A stretch of DNA of 64,000 nucleotides, taken from NCBI RefSeq assembly GCF_000153825.1, contig NZ_DS022299.1, positions 832,869 through 896,868 of the forward strand, read 5' to 3'. Origin of the DNA: Synechococcus sp. RS9916. Lineage in GTDB: Bacteria > Cyanobacteriota > Cyanobacteriia > PCC-6307 > Cyanobiaceae. Of this stretch, positions 9,654 to 18,850 are shown piece by piece (position 1 is the stretch's first letter; each line of letters begins with the position of its first letter). Below the pieces are notes generated by a model. The model was given only the letters and a program-made list of their open reading frames with translations, did not search any database and was not told the origin of the DNA. The position numbers and the translations under genes are program-made.

Positions 9654-10328
9654 TTAACCCAGGGGCTGTAAGTCTTCAAACAGAAACGTCTGCTCGGAAG
9701 CTTCAGAACCAGCGGAAGCTTCGGTCCTTACGCGCCGAGACGACAACACCCAAGGACCACCCTCACCCAGCGGGGAGAATTGATCCTCAAAGGAGCTGGC
9801 ACCACCCTTGGCCTCACCTGAGGCGGGATCGGAATACTGACTGGAGTAGGTCTTGCTGAGGTAGCCGGCTCCGGTATCGGTGGTGGAACCAGTGTGAATG
9901 GTCACCACTGTGCCGTGGATATGACGGTGAACCATCGTGACCACATCGTTCTTGATGCGGTAGCGGTCACCTGCGCCTTTACCGCCAATGATCACCTCGA
10001 GACCTTCGTCCGTGGTTTCGCCGGCCGTAAAGGTGTTCTCGCCGTGGACCTGATCAAAACTGCGACGCACGCGATGAATGGCGACCTCCCAAAGCTGAGA
10101 GGCAATGGCTTTCTCCACCTCGGGGTCATCAATACCGGCGACTGAAGCCTTCAGATCCGAGCCCACGGTGAAGGTGCCTTCGACGCGACGGTCGCCCTGG
10201 ATCCAGACACAGCGCCCCTGGTAACCACTGAAGCCGGGATCCCAGGTGTAGCGGTTTTCGTAAGCAGCTCGGAATGCGGCACGACAATCGGTACCGGGAG
10301 CAGTTGCGGTGCTGAGGGCCTGGGTCAC
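9654..10328 (-). CDS. DUF3386 family protein
   Basis: A 224-residue soluble protein typical of the cyanobacterial/plastid DUF3386 family. Visible landmarks are CRAAFRAAYENRYTWDPGFSG near residue 15, GRCVWIQGDRRVEGTF, a WEVAIHRVRRSF helix, and DRYRIKNDVVTMVHRHIHGT in the middle. No signal peptide or membrane segment is seen. The role is unknown. It is downstream of carB on the same strand, separated by 30 bp, and could be read through from it. Confidence 0.85.
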   Translation of the reverse strand: MTQALSTATAPGTDCRAAFRAAYENRYTWDPGFSGYQGRCVWIQGDRRVEGTFTVGSDLKASVAGIDDPEVEKAIASQLWEVAIHRVRRSFDQVHGENTFTAGETTDEGLEVIIGGKGAGDRYRIKNDVVTMVHRHIHGTVVTIHTGSTTDTGAGYLSKTYSSQYSDPASGEAKGGASSFEDQFSPLGEGGPWVLSSRRVRTEASAGSEASEQTFLFEDLQPLG

Positions 10329-10358
10329 AACAAAAGCGAACAGATGTTCCTGTCGACC

Positions 10359-13300
10359 TTAATGGCTAACGCCATGCCGATGAACGTCCTGCAACGCGTG
10401 GATGGTGAGACTTTCGGCCTGAAGCGCCGCGATTGCCTCGACTGCAGCACAGGCACCGGCCAGGGTCGTGACCGTCGGAACGGAGTAATCGAGGGCAGCG
10501 CGCCGGATGTAGCGATCGTCGTGAGCGGCTTGACGCCCGATCGGGGTGTTAATCGCCAACTGGATCCCTCCAGAGCGAATTAAATCCTCGATGTTTGGAC
10601 GTCCTTCATGCACCTTCAGCACAGAACTGACCTCCAGACCTGCCTCAGTCAGCACTGCTGCGGTGCCGGACGTGGCCGTGAGTTCAAATCCCAGTTCGAT
10701 TAAACGGCGCGCAACCGGCACGAGGGCCTGCTTGTCGCGGTCATGGGTGGACAGGAACACCCGTCCGGAGGTGGGTAGTGCATCGCCCGCAGCCAACTCG
10801 GCTTTGGCGTAAGCCATGCCGAAATCTTGGGCAGATCCCATCACCTCCCCGGTCGATCGCATCTCGGGGCCGAGCACGGAGTCAGCACCAGGGAAGCGGC
10901 GGAACGGAAGCACCGCCTCTTTCACCGCTTGAAGTGGAGGCTTGGGCTCGTCGGTGAGGCCAACCTCCGCCAGGGTTTCTCCTGTCATCAAACGTGTGGC
11001 GATGCGCGCCAGGGGAACTCCGGTCGCCTTGGCCACAAACGGCACCGTGCGAGACGCACGGGGGTTCGCTTCGATGATGTAGACGATCTCTTCTCCAGAA
11101 GCATCGCGCTGAACAGCGAACTGGAGGTTGATCAAACCCTGCACTTTCAAGGCCACCGCCAGGGCCTCAGTCCAACGACGGATCAGCCCGAGAGCTTGCT
11201 CGCCCAGAGACACGGCAGGCAAACAACAGGCCGAATCACCCGAATGGATACCGGCAGGTTCGATGTGTTCCATCAAACCGCCCACAAGAACTGTGTTTTC
11301 GCGATCACACAGGGCATCAACATCAACCTCGACGGCGTTCTCGAGATATTGATCAATCAGCACCGGATGATCGGGTTCCACTTGAACCGCTTCAACCATG
11401 TAGCGATTCAATTCCTGTTCGTCGAACACCACTTCCATCGCGCGTCCACCGAGCACATAGGAGGGACGCACCACGACCGGATAGCCCACGCGTTCGGCCA
11501 CTGATCGCGCTTCTTCCTCGCTACGGGCTAAGCCGTTGCGCGGTTGACGAATCTCGAGTTCCCGCAGGATCGCCTCAAACTGCTCGCGGTCTTCAGCCCG
11601 GTCGATGGATTCCGGAGAGGTGCCCAGAATCCGCGTTCCGGTGCTGCGCCCTGCATCGCTGCTGAGCCAATCCAACAAGGGCAAGGCAAGCTTCAGCGGG
11701 GTTTGCCCACCGAACTGCACGATCACCCCTTCCGGACGCTCCGCTTCAATCACATTGAGCACATCCTCGAGCGTGAGGGGTTCGAAATAGAGACGATCGC
11801 TGGTGTCGTAGTCAGTCGAGACCGTTTCTGGATTGCTGTTGACCATCACGGTGGCGTAACCGCCGTCCTGAGCCGAGAACGAGGCATGGCAACAGCAATA
11901 GTCGAACTCGATACCCTGACCGATACGGTTGGGCCCACCTCCCAAAATCATCACCTTGCGGCGATCTTCCGGCTGCACTTCGGACGCCATAGGGAGAGCC
12001 TCCAGAGCGCCTGCGCCAGTGAGCCTGCGGACCGGACGCTCATAGGTCGAATAGTGATAGGGCGTGGTGGAAGCAAACTCCGCAGCACAGGTGTCGACGG
12101 TTTTGAACACCGGTGCAATTCCCTGCTGCTGGCGATGCTGCCGCACGCTCAGCTCATCACTGCCAGTCGCCCAGGCGATCTGACGGTCGGAATAGCCCAG
12201 CTGCTTGAGCTGCAGCAAGACATCGGCATCAAGCTGCTCCAGGCTGCGGCCCTTCAGCAGCGAAGCCTCGGCGTTGATCAAGGTGCGGAGCTTGGCGAGG
12301 AACCAGGGGTCGATGCGACTGAGGGCATGAATCTCCGCATCGGTACGGCCTTCGACCATGGCGGCCCGCACCGCCAGGATCCGGTCAGGGGAAGGAGTGC
12401 GAAGACTGCGCTCCAACTCAGCTGCTGGCATTGAAACGTCAGGCCGATCGCAGCCCCATCCGGACAGACCGGTTTCAAGAGAGCGCAACGCCTTTTGGAA
12501 TGACTCTTCAAAGCAACGACCAATGGCCATCGCTTCACCCACCGATTTCATGGCGGTGGTCAGCACAGCCGGGGATCCCCGGAACTTTTCAAAGGCGAAG
12601 CGAGGAATCTTCGTGACCACGTAATCGATCGTGGGCTCGAAGCAGGCCGGAGTCTTGCCTGTGATGTCGTTGAGAATTTCGTCGAGGGTATAGCCAACGG
12701 CAAGCCTTGCGGCGATTTTGGCGATTGGAAAACCGGTGGCTTTACTGGCCAGGGCCGATGAGCGGCTGACCCGGGGATTCATTTCGATCACCACCACATC
12801 GCCATCGTCCGGATTGATGGCGAATTGGATGTTGCTGCCGCCCGTCGCCACGCCGATCTCACGGATGATGGCGATCGATTGATCACGCAGGCGCTGATAT
12901 TCCCTGTCTGTGAGGGTCTGAGCAGGGGCCACGGTGATCGAATCACCGGTGTGGACACCCATCGGGTCAAGGTTCTCGATGCTGCAGACGATCACGACGT
13001 TGTCGACCTGATCGCGCATCACCTCCAGTTCAAATTCCTTCCAGCCCAGTAACGACTGTTCGATCAGAATCTGGGAGACGGGGCTGGCCTCGAGCCCGCT
13101 TTTGCAGATCGCCGCGTATTCCTCAGGGTTGTAAGCGATACCACCCCCGCTCCCGCCAAGGGTGAAGGCAGGTCGAATGATGCGAGGGAAGGTGCCAATC
13201 GCGGCACCAACGGCTTCCGCTTCTTCCATGCTGGAGGCGATTCCGGAAGGGCAGACCTTGACCCCGATCCGCTCCATCGCCTGTTTAAACAGCTGGCGGT

Positions 13301-13682
13301 CTTCCGCCTTCTGAATCGCCGGCAGATCAGCACCGATCAGCTCAACGCCGTACCGTTCGAGCGTGCCGTTTTCCGCAAGCGCCACAGCCAAGTTCAGCGC
13401 TGTCTGCCCCCCCATCGTCGGCAACAGCGCGTCGGGGCGCTCCTGTTCGATCACCCGCGTCACAACCTCTGGGGTGAGGGGCTCGATGTAGGTGCGATCC
13501 GCCAATTCCGGATCCGTCATGATCGAAGCCGGGTTGGAATTCACCAACACAACCTCGAAACCATCGGCACGAAGCGCTTTGCAGGCCTGCGTTCCCGAAT
13601 AATCAAATTCGCAGGCCTGACCAATCACGATCGGACCTGAACCCAGCAGAAGGATGCGACGAAGATCAGACCGCCGGGGCAT
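10359..13682 (-). CDS. carB: Carbamoyl-phosphate synthase large subunit
   Basis: Makes carbamoyl phosphate from glutamine-derived ammonia, bicarbonate and two ATP for arginine and pyrimidine synthesis, working with CarA. The 1107-residue length is normal for cyanobacterial CarB. The duplicated ATP-grasp architecture is clear: the first half begins [20 protein letters not shown] and contains [17 protein letters not shown] and [18 protein letters not shown]. The second half repeats the pattern with [35 protein letters not shown] and [18 protein letters not shown]. The C-terminal MGS-like regulatory domain follows ([20 protein letters not shown], then [13 protein letters not shown]). No frameshift or missing motif was seen. 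Confidence 0.97.
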   Translation of the reverse strand: MPRRSDLRRILLLGSGPIVIGQACEFDYSGTQACKALRADGFEVVLVNSNPASIMTDPELADRTYIEPLTPEVVTRVIEQERPDALLPTMGGQTALNLAVALAENGTLERYGVELIGADLPAIQKAEDRQLFKQAMERIGVKVCPSGIASSMEEAEAVGAAIGTFPRIIRPAFTLGGSGGGIAYNPEEYAAICKSGLEASPVSQILIEQSLLGWKEFELEVMRDQVDNVVIVCSIENLDPMGVHTGDSITVAPAQTLTDREYQRLRDQSIAIIREIGVATGGSNIQFAINPDDGDVVVIEMNPRVSRSSALASKATGFPIAKIAARLAVGYTLDEILNDITGKTPACFEPTIDYVVTKIPRFAFEKFRGSPAVLTTAMKSVGEAMAIGRCFEESFQKALRSLETGLSGWGCDRPDVSMPAAELERSLRTPSPDRILAVRAAMVEGRTDAEIHALSRIDPWFLAKLRTLINAEASLLKGRSLEQLDADVLLQLKQLGYSDRQIAWATGSDELSVRQHRQQQGIAPVFKTVDTCAAEFASTTPYHYSTYERPVRRLTGAGALEALPMASEVQPEDRRKVMILGGGPNRIGQGIEFDYCCCHASFSAQDGGYATVMVNSNPETVSTDYDTSDRLYFEPLTLEDVLNVIEAERPEGVIVQFGGQTPLKLALPLLDWLSSDAGRSTGTRILGTSPESIDRAEDREQFEAILRELEIRQPRNGLARSEEEARSVAERVGYPVVVRPSYVLGGRAMEVVFDEQELNRYMVEAVQVEPDHPVLIDQYLENAVEVDVDALCDRENTVLVGGLMEHIEPAGIHSGDSACCLPAVSLGEQALGLIRRWTEALAVALKVQGLINLQFAVQRDASGEEIVYIIEANPRASRTVPFVAKATGVPLARIATRLMTGETLAEVGLTDEPKPPLQAVKEAVLPFRRFPGADSVLGPEMRSTGEVMGSAQDFGMAYAKAELAAGDALPTSGRVFLSTHDRDKQALVPVARRLIELGFELTATSGTAAVLTEAGLEVSSVLKVHEGRPNIEDLIRSGGIQLAINTPIGRQAAHDDRYIRRAALDYSVPTVTTLAGACAAVEAIAALQAESLTIHALQDVHRHGVSH

Positions 13683-13796
13683 GGGCTTCGAGATTCAGCC
13701 AAACCTGACCAGCCTCCCATGCGGCAGGCCTCTCACCGTTCTCTCCGGGGCCGTCACTCGCTAGCTTTAGGCGATCTGGAAGCAAGTCAGAGGACT

Positions 13797-14432
13797 ATGA
13801 GCGAGCTCCAGCGCCTAAAGGGGCTGCTGCCACCGGAAATGCAGAGCTGGGTGTTCGTGGAGGCTGCAGCTGCGGTGGAACCACCTCTGATCACCCTGGA
13901 AGAGATTGGCCGAGATGAGGTGGAGATTCAGGTGGATCTCGACCAATGGGACAGCCTCGCGCTTGATCACCGCAACCTGCTCTTCTGGCACGAGGTGGGC
14001 CGGGTCCAGAACGACACCATTCCCCGCGATGGCTGGGAAATGGCAGCCCTGGCCATTGGCCTCGGAGGCGCCATCGGCGAACTCTGGGTTCAAGACGGCT
14101 TGCTGCTGATGATGGCCCTTGGTTTGTCAGGCTTCGCCGGTTATCGGCTGTACCTCAAAAACAACTCCGAGAAACGGTTGCAGGACGCCATCGCCGCTGA
14201 CGAGCGGGCCATTGATCTGGCTTGTCGCTTCGGCTACAGCGTTCCCAACGCTTACAAAAGCCTGGGTGGTGCCTTGAAGGAGCTGGTCGAACAGACCCGA
14301 AAGAAGAAGAAACGGAGCTTCTACGAAGATCGTTTGGAAGCGCTGCGCAAGAGCGCCAACAAAGCCAGGGCTGAAATGGCCCAACAGCAGGGATCACGAG
14401 AGTCCGTCACCAGCGAGAACGTTTATGGCTGA
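13797..14432 (+). CDS. DUF3318 domain-containing membrane protein
   Basis: A 211-residue protein starting MSELQRLKGLLPPEMQ, typical of the cyanobacterial DUF3318 family. I chose the ATG at 13797 rather than an upstream in-frame start at 13719 because the family begins at this MSELQRLKGLLP. After a soluble N-terminal region, two hydrophobic stretches (AALAIGLGGAIGELWVQDG and LLLMMALGLSGFAGYRLYL) form a likely membrane hairpin. A basic, coiled-coil-like C-terminus follows (KKKKRSFYEDRLEALRKS). It overlaps rsfS by 8 bp, so the two are probably translationally coupled. Function unknown. Confidence 0.85.
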   Translation: MSELQRLKGLLPPEMQSWVFVEAAAAVEPPLITLEEIGRDEVEIQVDLDQWDSLALDHRNLLFWHEVGRVQNDTIPRDGWEMAALAIGLGGAIGELWVQDGLLLMMALGLSGFAGYRLYLKNNSEKRLQDAIAADERAIDLACRFGYSVPNAYKSLGGALKELVEQTRKKKKRSFYEDRLEALRKSANKARAEMAQQQGSRESVTSENVYG

Positions 14433-14817
14433 GGCCCAGTTTCAAGATCTCGACAGTCAGAAGCTGGCGGAACTCGCCGCAGACGCCTGCGACGACCGCA
14501 AAGCCACCGGCATTGAGCTGATTCGCGTCGACGAAGTCTCGAGCCTGGCGGATTGGATGGTGATTGCCGGCGGTCACACCGACGTTCAGGTGCGTGCCAT
14601 CGCCCGTTCCGTCGAAGATCGACTCGAGGAGGTCACAGGCCGTCTTCCTCTGCGCAAGGAGGGTGTTAACGAAGGATGCTGGGCCCTGCTGGATTACGGC
14701 GAGGTCATCGTGCACATCCTTCAGCCCAGCGAACGCAGCTACTACGACCTCGAGGCGTTCTGGGGTCACGGTGAACGTCGAACCTTCGTAGCGTCGGAGC
14801 TTGATCAGGGACTCTGA
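14425..14817 (+). CDS. rsfS: Ribosomal silencing factor RsfS (Iojap)
   Basis: Binds ribosomal protein uL14 on the 50S subunit and blocks subunit joining under starvation. The 130-residue protein has family landmarks in order: AADACDDRKATGIELIRV, SLADWMVIAGGHTDVQVRAI, then EVIVHILQPSERSYYDLEAFW near the C-terminus. Length is normal. It overlaps the upstream DUF3318 gene by 8 bp and is followed 9 bp later by the CGLD27-like gene, so DUF3318-rsfS-CGLD27-asparaginase looks like one transcription unit. Confidence 0.95.
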   Translation: MAEAQFQDLDSQKLAELAADACDDRKATGIELIRVDEVSSLADWMVIAGGHTDVQVRAIARSVEDRLEEVTGRLPLRKEGVNEGCWALLDYGEVIVHILQPSERSYYDLEAFWGHGERRTFVASELDQGL

Positions 14818-14826
14818 ACTGCGTTG

Positions 14827-15321
14827 ATGGCCAGCATGAGCCCCTGCCCCGTCCCTCCTGAACAACGTCCTCAGGAGGAATTTCAGCAGCTCTGTACGTC
14901 GTGGTTTTTCACCTGGCCCACTGAATCCCAACAGGGCCTGGATAAAGCCCTCCTGATCAGCTGGTTCGGCATTCTTCCTCTCACCGTGCTAGTCGCCAGT
15001 GGGAGCTGGACGTTGCGCAACGATCCGCCGCGACTTCTTGCGGCAGGAGCAGTGGCGGCTTTTGTGCTCCCCATGTTGTTGCTGGTGCGCCAGTGGTTGG
15101 GGTGGAGTTACGTGCACAAGCGCTTGTTGGCCGAACAAGTGGAATACGAGGAATCCGGTTGGTACGACGGCCAGGTGTGGGAAAAGCCCTTGGCATGGCG
15201 TGAGCGAGACATGTTGATGGCCCGCCACGAGGTGCGTCCGATCCTTGGCCGACTCGCGCGGGCGATGGCCTGGACCGCCGGCCTGATGCTGGTGGGGGGC
15301 AGCCTCTGTCAGGCTCTTTGA
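14827..15321 (+). CDS. CGLD27-like (DUF1230) membrane protein
   Basis: A 164-residue protein of the CGLD27/DUF1230 family conserved in cyanobacteria and photosynthetic eukaryotes. Landmarks are the N-terminal PVPPEQRPQEEFQQL with SWFFTWP, then two hydrophobic segments around residues 45-90 and VEYEESGWYDGQVWEKPLAW, the most recognisable family stretch. A final hydrophobic helix lies at the C-terminus. The start at 14827 (ATG) is preferred to TTG at 14824. Plant/algal members are plastid proteins and have been linked to iron or greening physiology; the bacterial function is not known to me. It lies between rsfS and the asparaginase gene. Confidence 0.88.
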   Translation: MASMSPCPVPPEQRPQEEFQQLCTSWFFTWPTESQQGLDKALLISWFGILPLTVLVASGSWTLRNDPPRLLAAGAVAAFVLPMLLLVRQWLGWSYVHKRLLAEQVEYEESGWYDGQVWEKPLAWRERDMLMARHEVRPILGRLARAMAWTAGLMLVGGSLCQAL

Positions 15322-15343
15322 GCATCACAGCGGATCCCGACCC

Positions 15344-16312
15344 ATGGCCCTCCCCTCCAGCCTCGGTGGTGGTTCCTCAACAGCCCTTCCCCCGTTAGAG
15401 GTCCGGCTCAAACGCAGTGGATGCGTCGAATCAGTCCATCGCGTGCATGCGGTCGTCTGTGACCAGCGCGGACGCATCCTGATGCGGGCCGGTCAGGCCA
15501 ACTACGAGACCTTCATTCGTTCAGCGCTGAAGCCCTTTCAAGCGCTTCCCTTTCTCAGCAGTGGGGCGGCAGCCAAGGTTGATTGCGGCGATCGTGGCAT
15601 CGCCATCAGCTGTGCCTCCCATGCAGGCACCCCTGGCCATGCCCGCGAGGCCTTCAAGATCCTCTGGAACGCCGAACTGGAGGCGGATCAACTGCAATGC
15701 CCAGTACCAGCAGGCGCCAGCAGCCCTCTGGAGCACAACTGCTCGGGAAAGCACGCCGCCTTCCTTGCCACCTGCAAAAAAATGGCCTGGCCAACGGACA
15801 CCTACCTGCAGGGGGATCACCCCGTTCAGCAGGAAGTGAATCGCCGGGTTGCCGAACTGCTGGGCCTGCCTGCCGACGAACTCATTGCCGCACGCGATGA
15901 CTGCGGTGCGCCAACCCTGCGTCTTCAGTTGGCCCAGATGGCTTTGCTCTATGCCCATCTCGGGGCCTCGACCCAGGCCGAACTCGAGCAGATCAGTCGG
16001 GCCATGCTGGCTCACCCCCACCTGGTCGCAGGCGAAGGAAAATTCGACACCGAGCTGATGCGACGAGCCCATGGCCAGGTGCTCAGCAAAGGCGGCGCGG
16101 AAGGCATTCAATGCCTCAGCAGGATCGGAGATGGCTTGGGGGTCGCGATCAAGGTTGAGGACGGCTCCCGCCGTGCCAAACAGGCCGTGGCTCTGCACCT
16201 GCTCCGTCAACTCGACTGGCTCACCCCATCTGGCCTCGAAGAATTGGAGGAACAGGTGCTCCTGCTCAACCCGGGCGTGCAGCTGGAGGTGCATGGAGCG
16301 CTGCGCGATTGA
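15344..16312 (+). CDS. Asparaginase (thermolabile L-asparaginase II family)
   Basis: A 322-residue member of the R. etli-type asparaginase family, predicted to hydrolyse asparagine to aspartate and ammonia. The family pattern includes ANYETFIRSALKPFQALP near residue 50, the AISCASHAGTPGHAREAF stretch, LEHNCSGKHAAFLATCKKM (the conserved SGKH segment with a Cys), and ARDDCGAPTLRLQLAQMALL. It also has MLAHPHLVAGEGKFDTELM and the C-terminal KVEDGSRRAKQAVALHLL. This family is unrelated to the EcA-II enzymes. It is the last gene of the rsfS cluster and ends 60 bp before the initiator tRNA gene. Confidence 0.9.
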   Translation: MALPSSLGGGSSTALPPLEVRLKRSGCVESVHRVHAVVCDQRGRILMRAGQANYETFIRSALKPFQALPFLSSGAAAKVDCGDRGIAISCASHAGTPGHAREAFKILWNAELEADQLQCPVPAGASSPLEHNCSGKHAAFLATCKKMAWPTDTYLQGDHPVQQEVNRRVAELLGLPADELIAARDDCGAPTLRLQLAQMALLYAHLGASTQAELEQISRAMLAHPHLVAGEGKFDTELMRRAHGQVLSKGGAEGIQCLSRIGDGLGVAIKVEDGSRRAKQAVALHLLRQLDWLTPSGLEELEEQVLLLNPGVQLEVHGALRD

Positions 16313-16372
16313 AGCTCTGTAATCAGGGACACCGCTGTGTATGATTTGGGGGTCGCAAGCGCGGCGTCACGC

Positions 16373-16449
<77 letters not shown>

Positions 16450-16453
16450 CTTC

Positions 16454-16488
16454 AAAAGCCCCTGGAGCCATCGCTCTAGGGGCTTTTT
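16454..16488 (+). terminator. Intrinsic terminator after tRNA-fMet
   Basis: Stem AGCCCCT / AGGGGCT extended by a partly paired GGAGC / GCTCT region, flanked by AAAA and TTTTT, begins 5 nt after the tRNA CCA. Confidence 0.85.
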
Positions 16489-16529
16489 GATTGGAGCATC
16501 TCCAGTCGCCCCCGGAGGGCGCGGGATGC

Positions 16530-18203
16530 ATGCCACGCACAATGGCCTTCAACAGCAGCATCAGCGTGAACCAACGTCCCTTCGAGGCGATCGTGGTTGG
16601 GTCGGGGGCCACCGGAGGGACTGCCGCTCTGACCCTCGCAGAAGCGGGCATCCGAGTGCTGGTGCTGGAGGCTGGACCACAACTGAGCGTTGGTCAAGCC
16701 CTAGGAAACGAGCCGGGCAACACGATCCGCAGACTGCAAGGTCTGATCGCTGGCACCCATCGTCAACAGGCGCAACACCCCGGCTACTGGAAGCAAAATC
16801 CAGCGCTCTACATCAATGAACAACAGCATCCCTACAGCCACCCACCCAGTCGGCCGTTTCTTTGGACCAGGGGCCATCAAGTTGGGGGACGAAGTCTGAC
16901 CTGGGGGGGCATCACTCTGCGTCTGTCGGATCGGGACTTCAAGGCCGCTGAATCCGACGGCCATGGACCGGTTTGGCCCATCGCCCACCAGGATCTCGAT
17001 CCCCACTACACAGTCCTCGAACAACAGCTAGCGGTGCATGGCCAGCGAGACGGGCTGCTCCAGGTGCCTGACGGATGGGCTACCAAGGCGCTCGCATCAA
17101 CGCCTGAGGAACTGCACTTCGCCACAGCGGTTCAACAGAAGCTGAACCACCCCTGGATGCCATCGCGGGGATTTGAACTTCCCGCCGTTTCCCCGGATAG
17201 TCCCTGGCCCCGATCCAGCAGTCCGGGAAGCACACTCCACGGTGCGTTGGCGACCGGACGCGTTGAACTGTGCAGCGGACAGATGGTCGAACGGCTGCTG
17301 CTGGATCCGGGCCAGGAGCAAGCCACCGGTTTAATCAGCGTCAACCTCAGGGATGGAAGCCGCACCAGGTTTGAAGCGCCCCTGATCGTGCTCTGCGCCT
17401 CCACCATTCAAAGCCTGCGCATCCTGCTGAATTCGGAGGAACAAACCAGCGCAGGGGGATTCAAAGACCCCTCCGGACAACTGGGTCATCGCTTGATGGA
17501 CCATGTATCAAGCTGCCGGTTCTTCTGCGTGCCAGAGCGATCGACGCAGGCCAACCCCGCCCCCCTCTCCGGTGCAGGCAGCTTTTTTCTTCCCTTTGGA
17601 TCCTGTCTGGAGACGGCTGAACCCGTCAATTTCATGCGCGGATACGGTCTCTGGGGAGGCATCAACCGCTTTGATCCTCCGGCAGCAATGCAGCGCCAGT
17701 CGGGATGTCGCCTCGGCTTTCTGATCGGCCATGGCGAAGTGTTGGCCAACGACCGTAACCACGTCAGCCTCTCCGACCGCACCGATGCCTGGGACGTGCC
17801 GATTCCCCACATTGATTGCCAATGGGGACCCAATGAATTGGCCATGGTGAAGCACATGCAATCCACCATGGAAACTGCCATCACCGCCGCTGGCGGCCTG
17901 GTCAAACCACTGCAAGACCTACTGCACATGCCCCTGGTGGAGCCGTTTGTGGCGTCCAGCGCAGCGGTTGGCGATCAAGCTCCGCCTCCTGGTTACTACA
18001 TCCACGAAGTCGGGGGTGCAGCCATGGGAGAAAGCGAAACCACAAGCGTTGTCGACAGCTGGAATCGTCTCTGGCGCTGTCGCAACGTCTTAGTGACAGA
18101 TGGGGCCTGTTGGCCCACCTCTGCCTGGCAGAGCCCAACGCTGACCATGATGGCGATCACCCGCAGAGCCTGCCTGAAGGCGGTCAGGCGCTCGGGCGAC
18201 TGA
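16530..18203 (+). CDS. GMC-family FAD oxidoreductase
   Basis: A 557-residue flavoprotein of the glucose-methanol-choline family. The N-terminal dinucleotide fold is VVGSGATGGTAALTLAEAGI followed by VLVLEAGP, and the FAD-contact stretch VGGRSLTWGGITLRLSDRDF is present. The C-terminal GMC segment has GYYIHEVGGAAMGESE and VTDGACWPTSAWQSPTLTMM, with the family's HxxGG-type active-site region (HEVGGAAMG). I chose the ATG at 16530 because a GGAGG lies 11 nt upstream; 16542 is an alternative. Substrate is unknown (alcohols or polyols in relatives). It ends 20 bp inside the convergent DUF2811 gene. Confidence 0.88.
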   Translation: MPRTMAFNSSISVNQRPFEAIVVGSGATGGTAALTLAEAGIRVLVLEAGPQLSVGQALGNEPGNTIRRLQGLIAGTHRQQAQHPGYWKQNPALYINEQQHPYSHPPSRPFLWTRGHQVGGRSLTWGGITLRLSDRDFKAAESDGHGPVWPIAHQDLDPHYTVLEQQLAVHGQRDGLLQVPDGWATKALASTPEELHFATAVQQKLNHPWMPSRGFELPAVSPDSPWPRSSSPGSTLHGALATGRVELCSGQMVERLLLDPGQEQATGLISVNLRDGSRTRFEAPLIVLCASTIQSLRILLNSEEQTSAGGFKDPSGQLGHRLMDHVSSCRFFCVPERSTQANPAPLSGAGSFFLPFGSCLETAEPVNFMRGYGLWGGINRFDPPAAMQRQSGCRLGFLIGHGEVLANDRNHVSLSDRTDAWDVPIPHIDCQWGPNELAMVKHMQSTMETAITAAGGLVKPLQDLLHMPLVEPFVASSAAVGDQAPPPGYYIHEVGGAAMGESETTSVVDSWNRLWRCRNVLVTDGACWPTSAWQSPTLTMMAITRRACLKAVRRSGD

Positions 18204-18504
18204 ACAGGTCGTTGAGATAGCGCTCGGTCACGGCACGGTCACTGGAACCGTTCTGAAACAGAAAATTGGCGAGAGCCGAACTCATCACCCTGTACTGATC
18301 CCAGGCGGGATGCGTACCGATGAACTCCTTCATGCCGCGATAGAGGACCTCGGGGATCTCGGCCTCGAGGCTCACGTAGGACGTGGCAGGGCTGGATTCC
18401 CCACAAACCTCTTCGGCTTCAGGGGCATCAACACAACTTTCGAGGTGATTTCGGTCCACGCAGCGCCTCGGGCGATCGGTCGTCTTCCCCTCAAATATCC
18501 ACAT
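18184..18504 (-). CDS. DUF2811 family protein
   Basis: About 106 residues. The C-terminal ~65 are a clear DUF2811 domain: YVSLEAEIPEVLYRGMKEF, then HPAWDQYRVMSSALANFLFQ and RAVTERYLNDLF. Most relatives are 60-80 residues, so the N-terminal part before SPATSYVSL may be over-called and the start is uncertain. Candidate starts are ATG 18504 and a GTG about 48 bp further in. The last 20 bp overlap the GMC gene tail-to-tail. Function unknown. Confidence 0.75.
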   Translation of the reverse strand: MWIFEGKTTDRPRRCVDRNHLESCVDAPEAEEVCGESSPATSYVSLEAEIPEVLYRGMKEFIGTHPAWDQYRVMSSALANFLFQNGSSDRAVTERYLNDLFSRPSA

Positions 18505-18707
18505 CAGAGGGGCCTGAGTCAAAGGGTGAGTCGCACCGCCCAACCGAATCAATCGCAAACGAGACTCATTGCCCTGCAAACAGTCTCTGAATCAACGCCC
18601 TCCAACCAGCAGAGGAAGGAAGCAGCGCAGAGTCCTGTCAAGTACCGATCGCTACTAAGCCGGACCAACGACACATTCCCCACATCCCAGCCTTGTCGGA
18701 GAGAACC

Positions 18708-18737
18708 CGTGGAAAAAAGCTGAAGTCCTGTGGAAAA
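18708..18737. promoter_or_regulatory. Pair of DnaA-box-like sites, 21 bp apart
   Basis: CGTGGAAAA (18708-18716) and TGTGGAAAA (18729-18737) are in the same orientation, start-to-start 21 bp, i.e. two helical turns. The complement TTTTCCACA matches the cyanobacterial DnaA-box form. They sit in the 346-bp space between the DUF2811 gene and the cbiX stop, where nothing else was recognised. Confidence 0.4.
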
Positions 18738-18850
18738 CACCTGGATTCAGACCGGCGAAGCGAACTTGATAAGCCCTGCTTATCATGACCAGTCTCGCTG
18801 GACCAGGTCGAGACTGAGACTTTTGAGGTGTTCATAACCCCAGGTTTCCT

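Noticed and set aside
18310-18723. 137-residue plus-strand ORF opposite DUF2811
   Set aside because: It is antisense to a recognisable domain and continues into intergenic DNA with no family pattern.
18700-18740. Possible chromosomal origin
   Set aside because: Only two DnaA-type boxes, no A+T-rich unwinding element and no dnaA or dnaN nearby.
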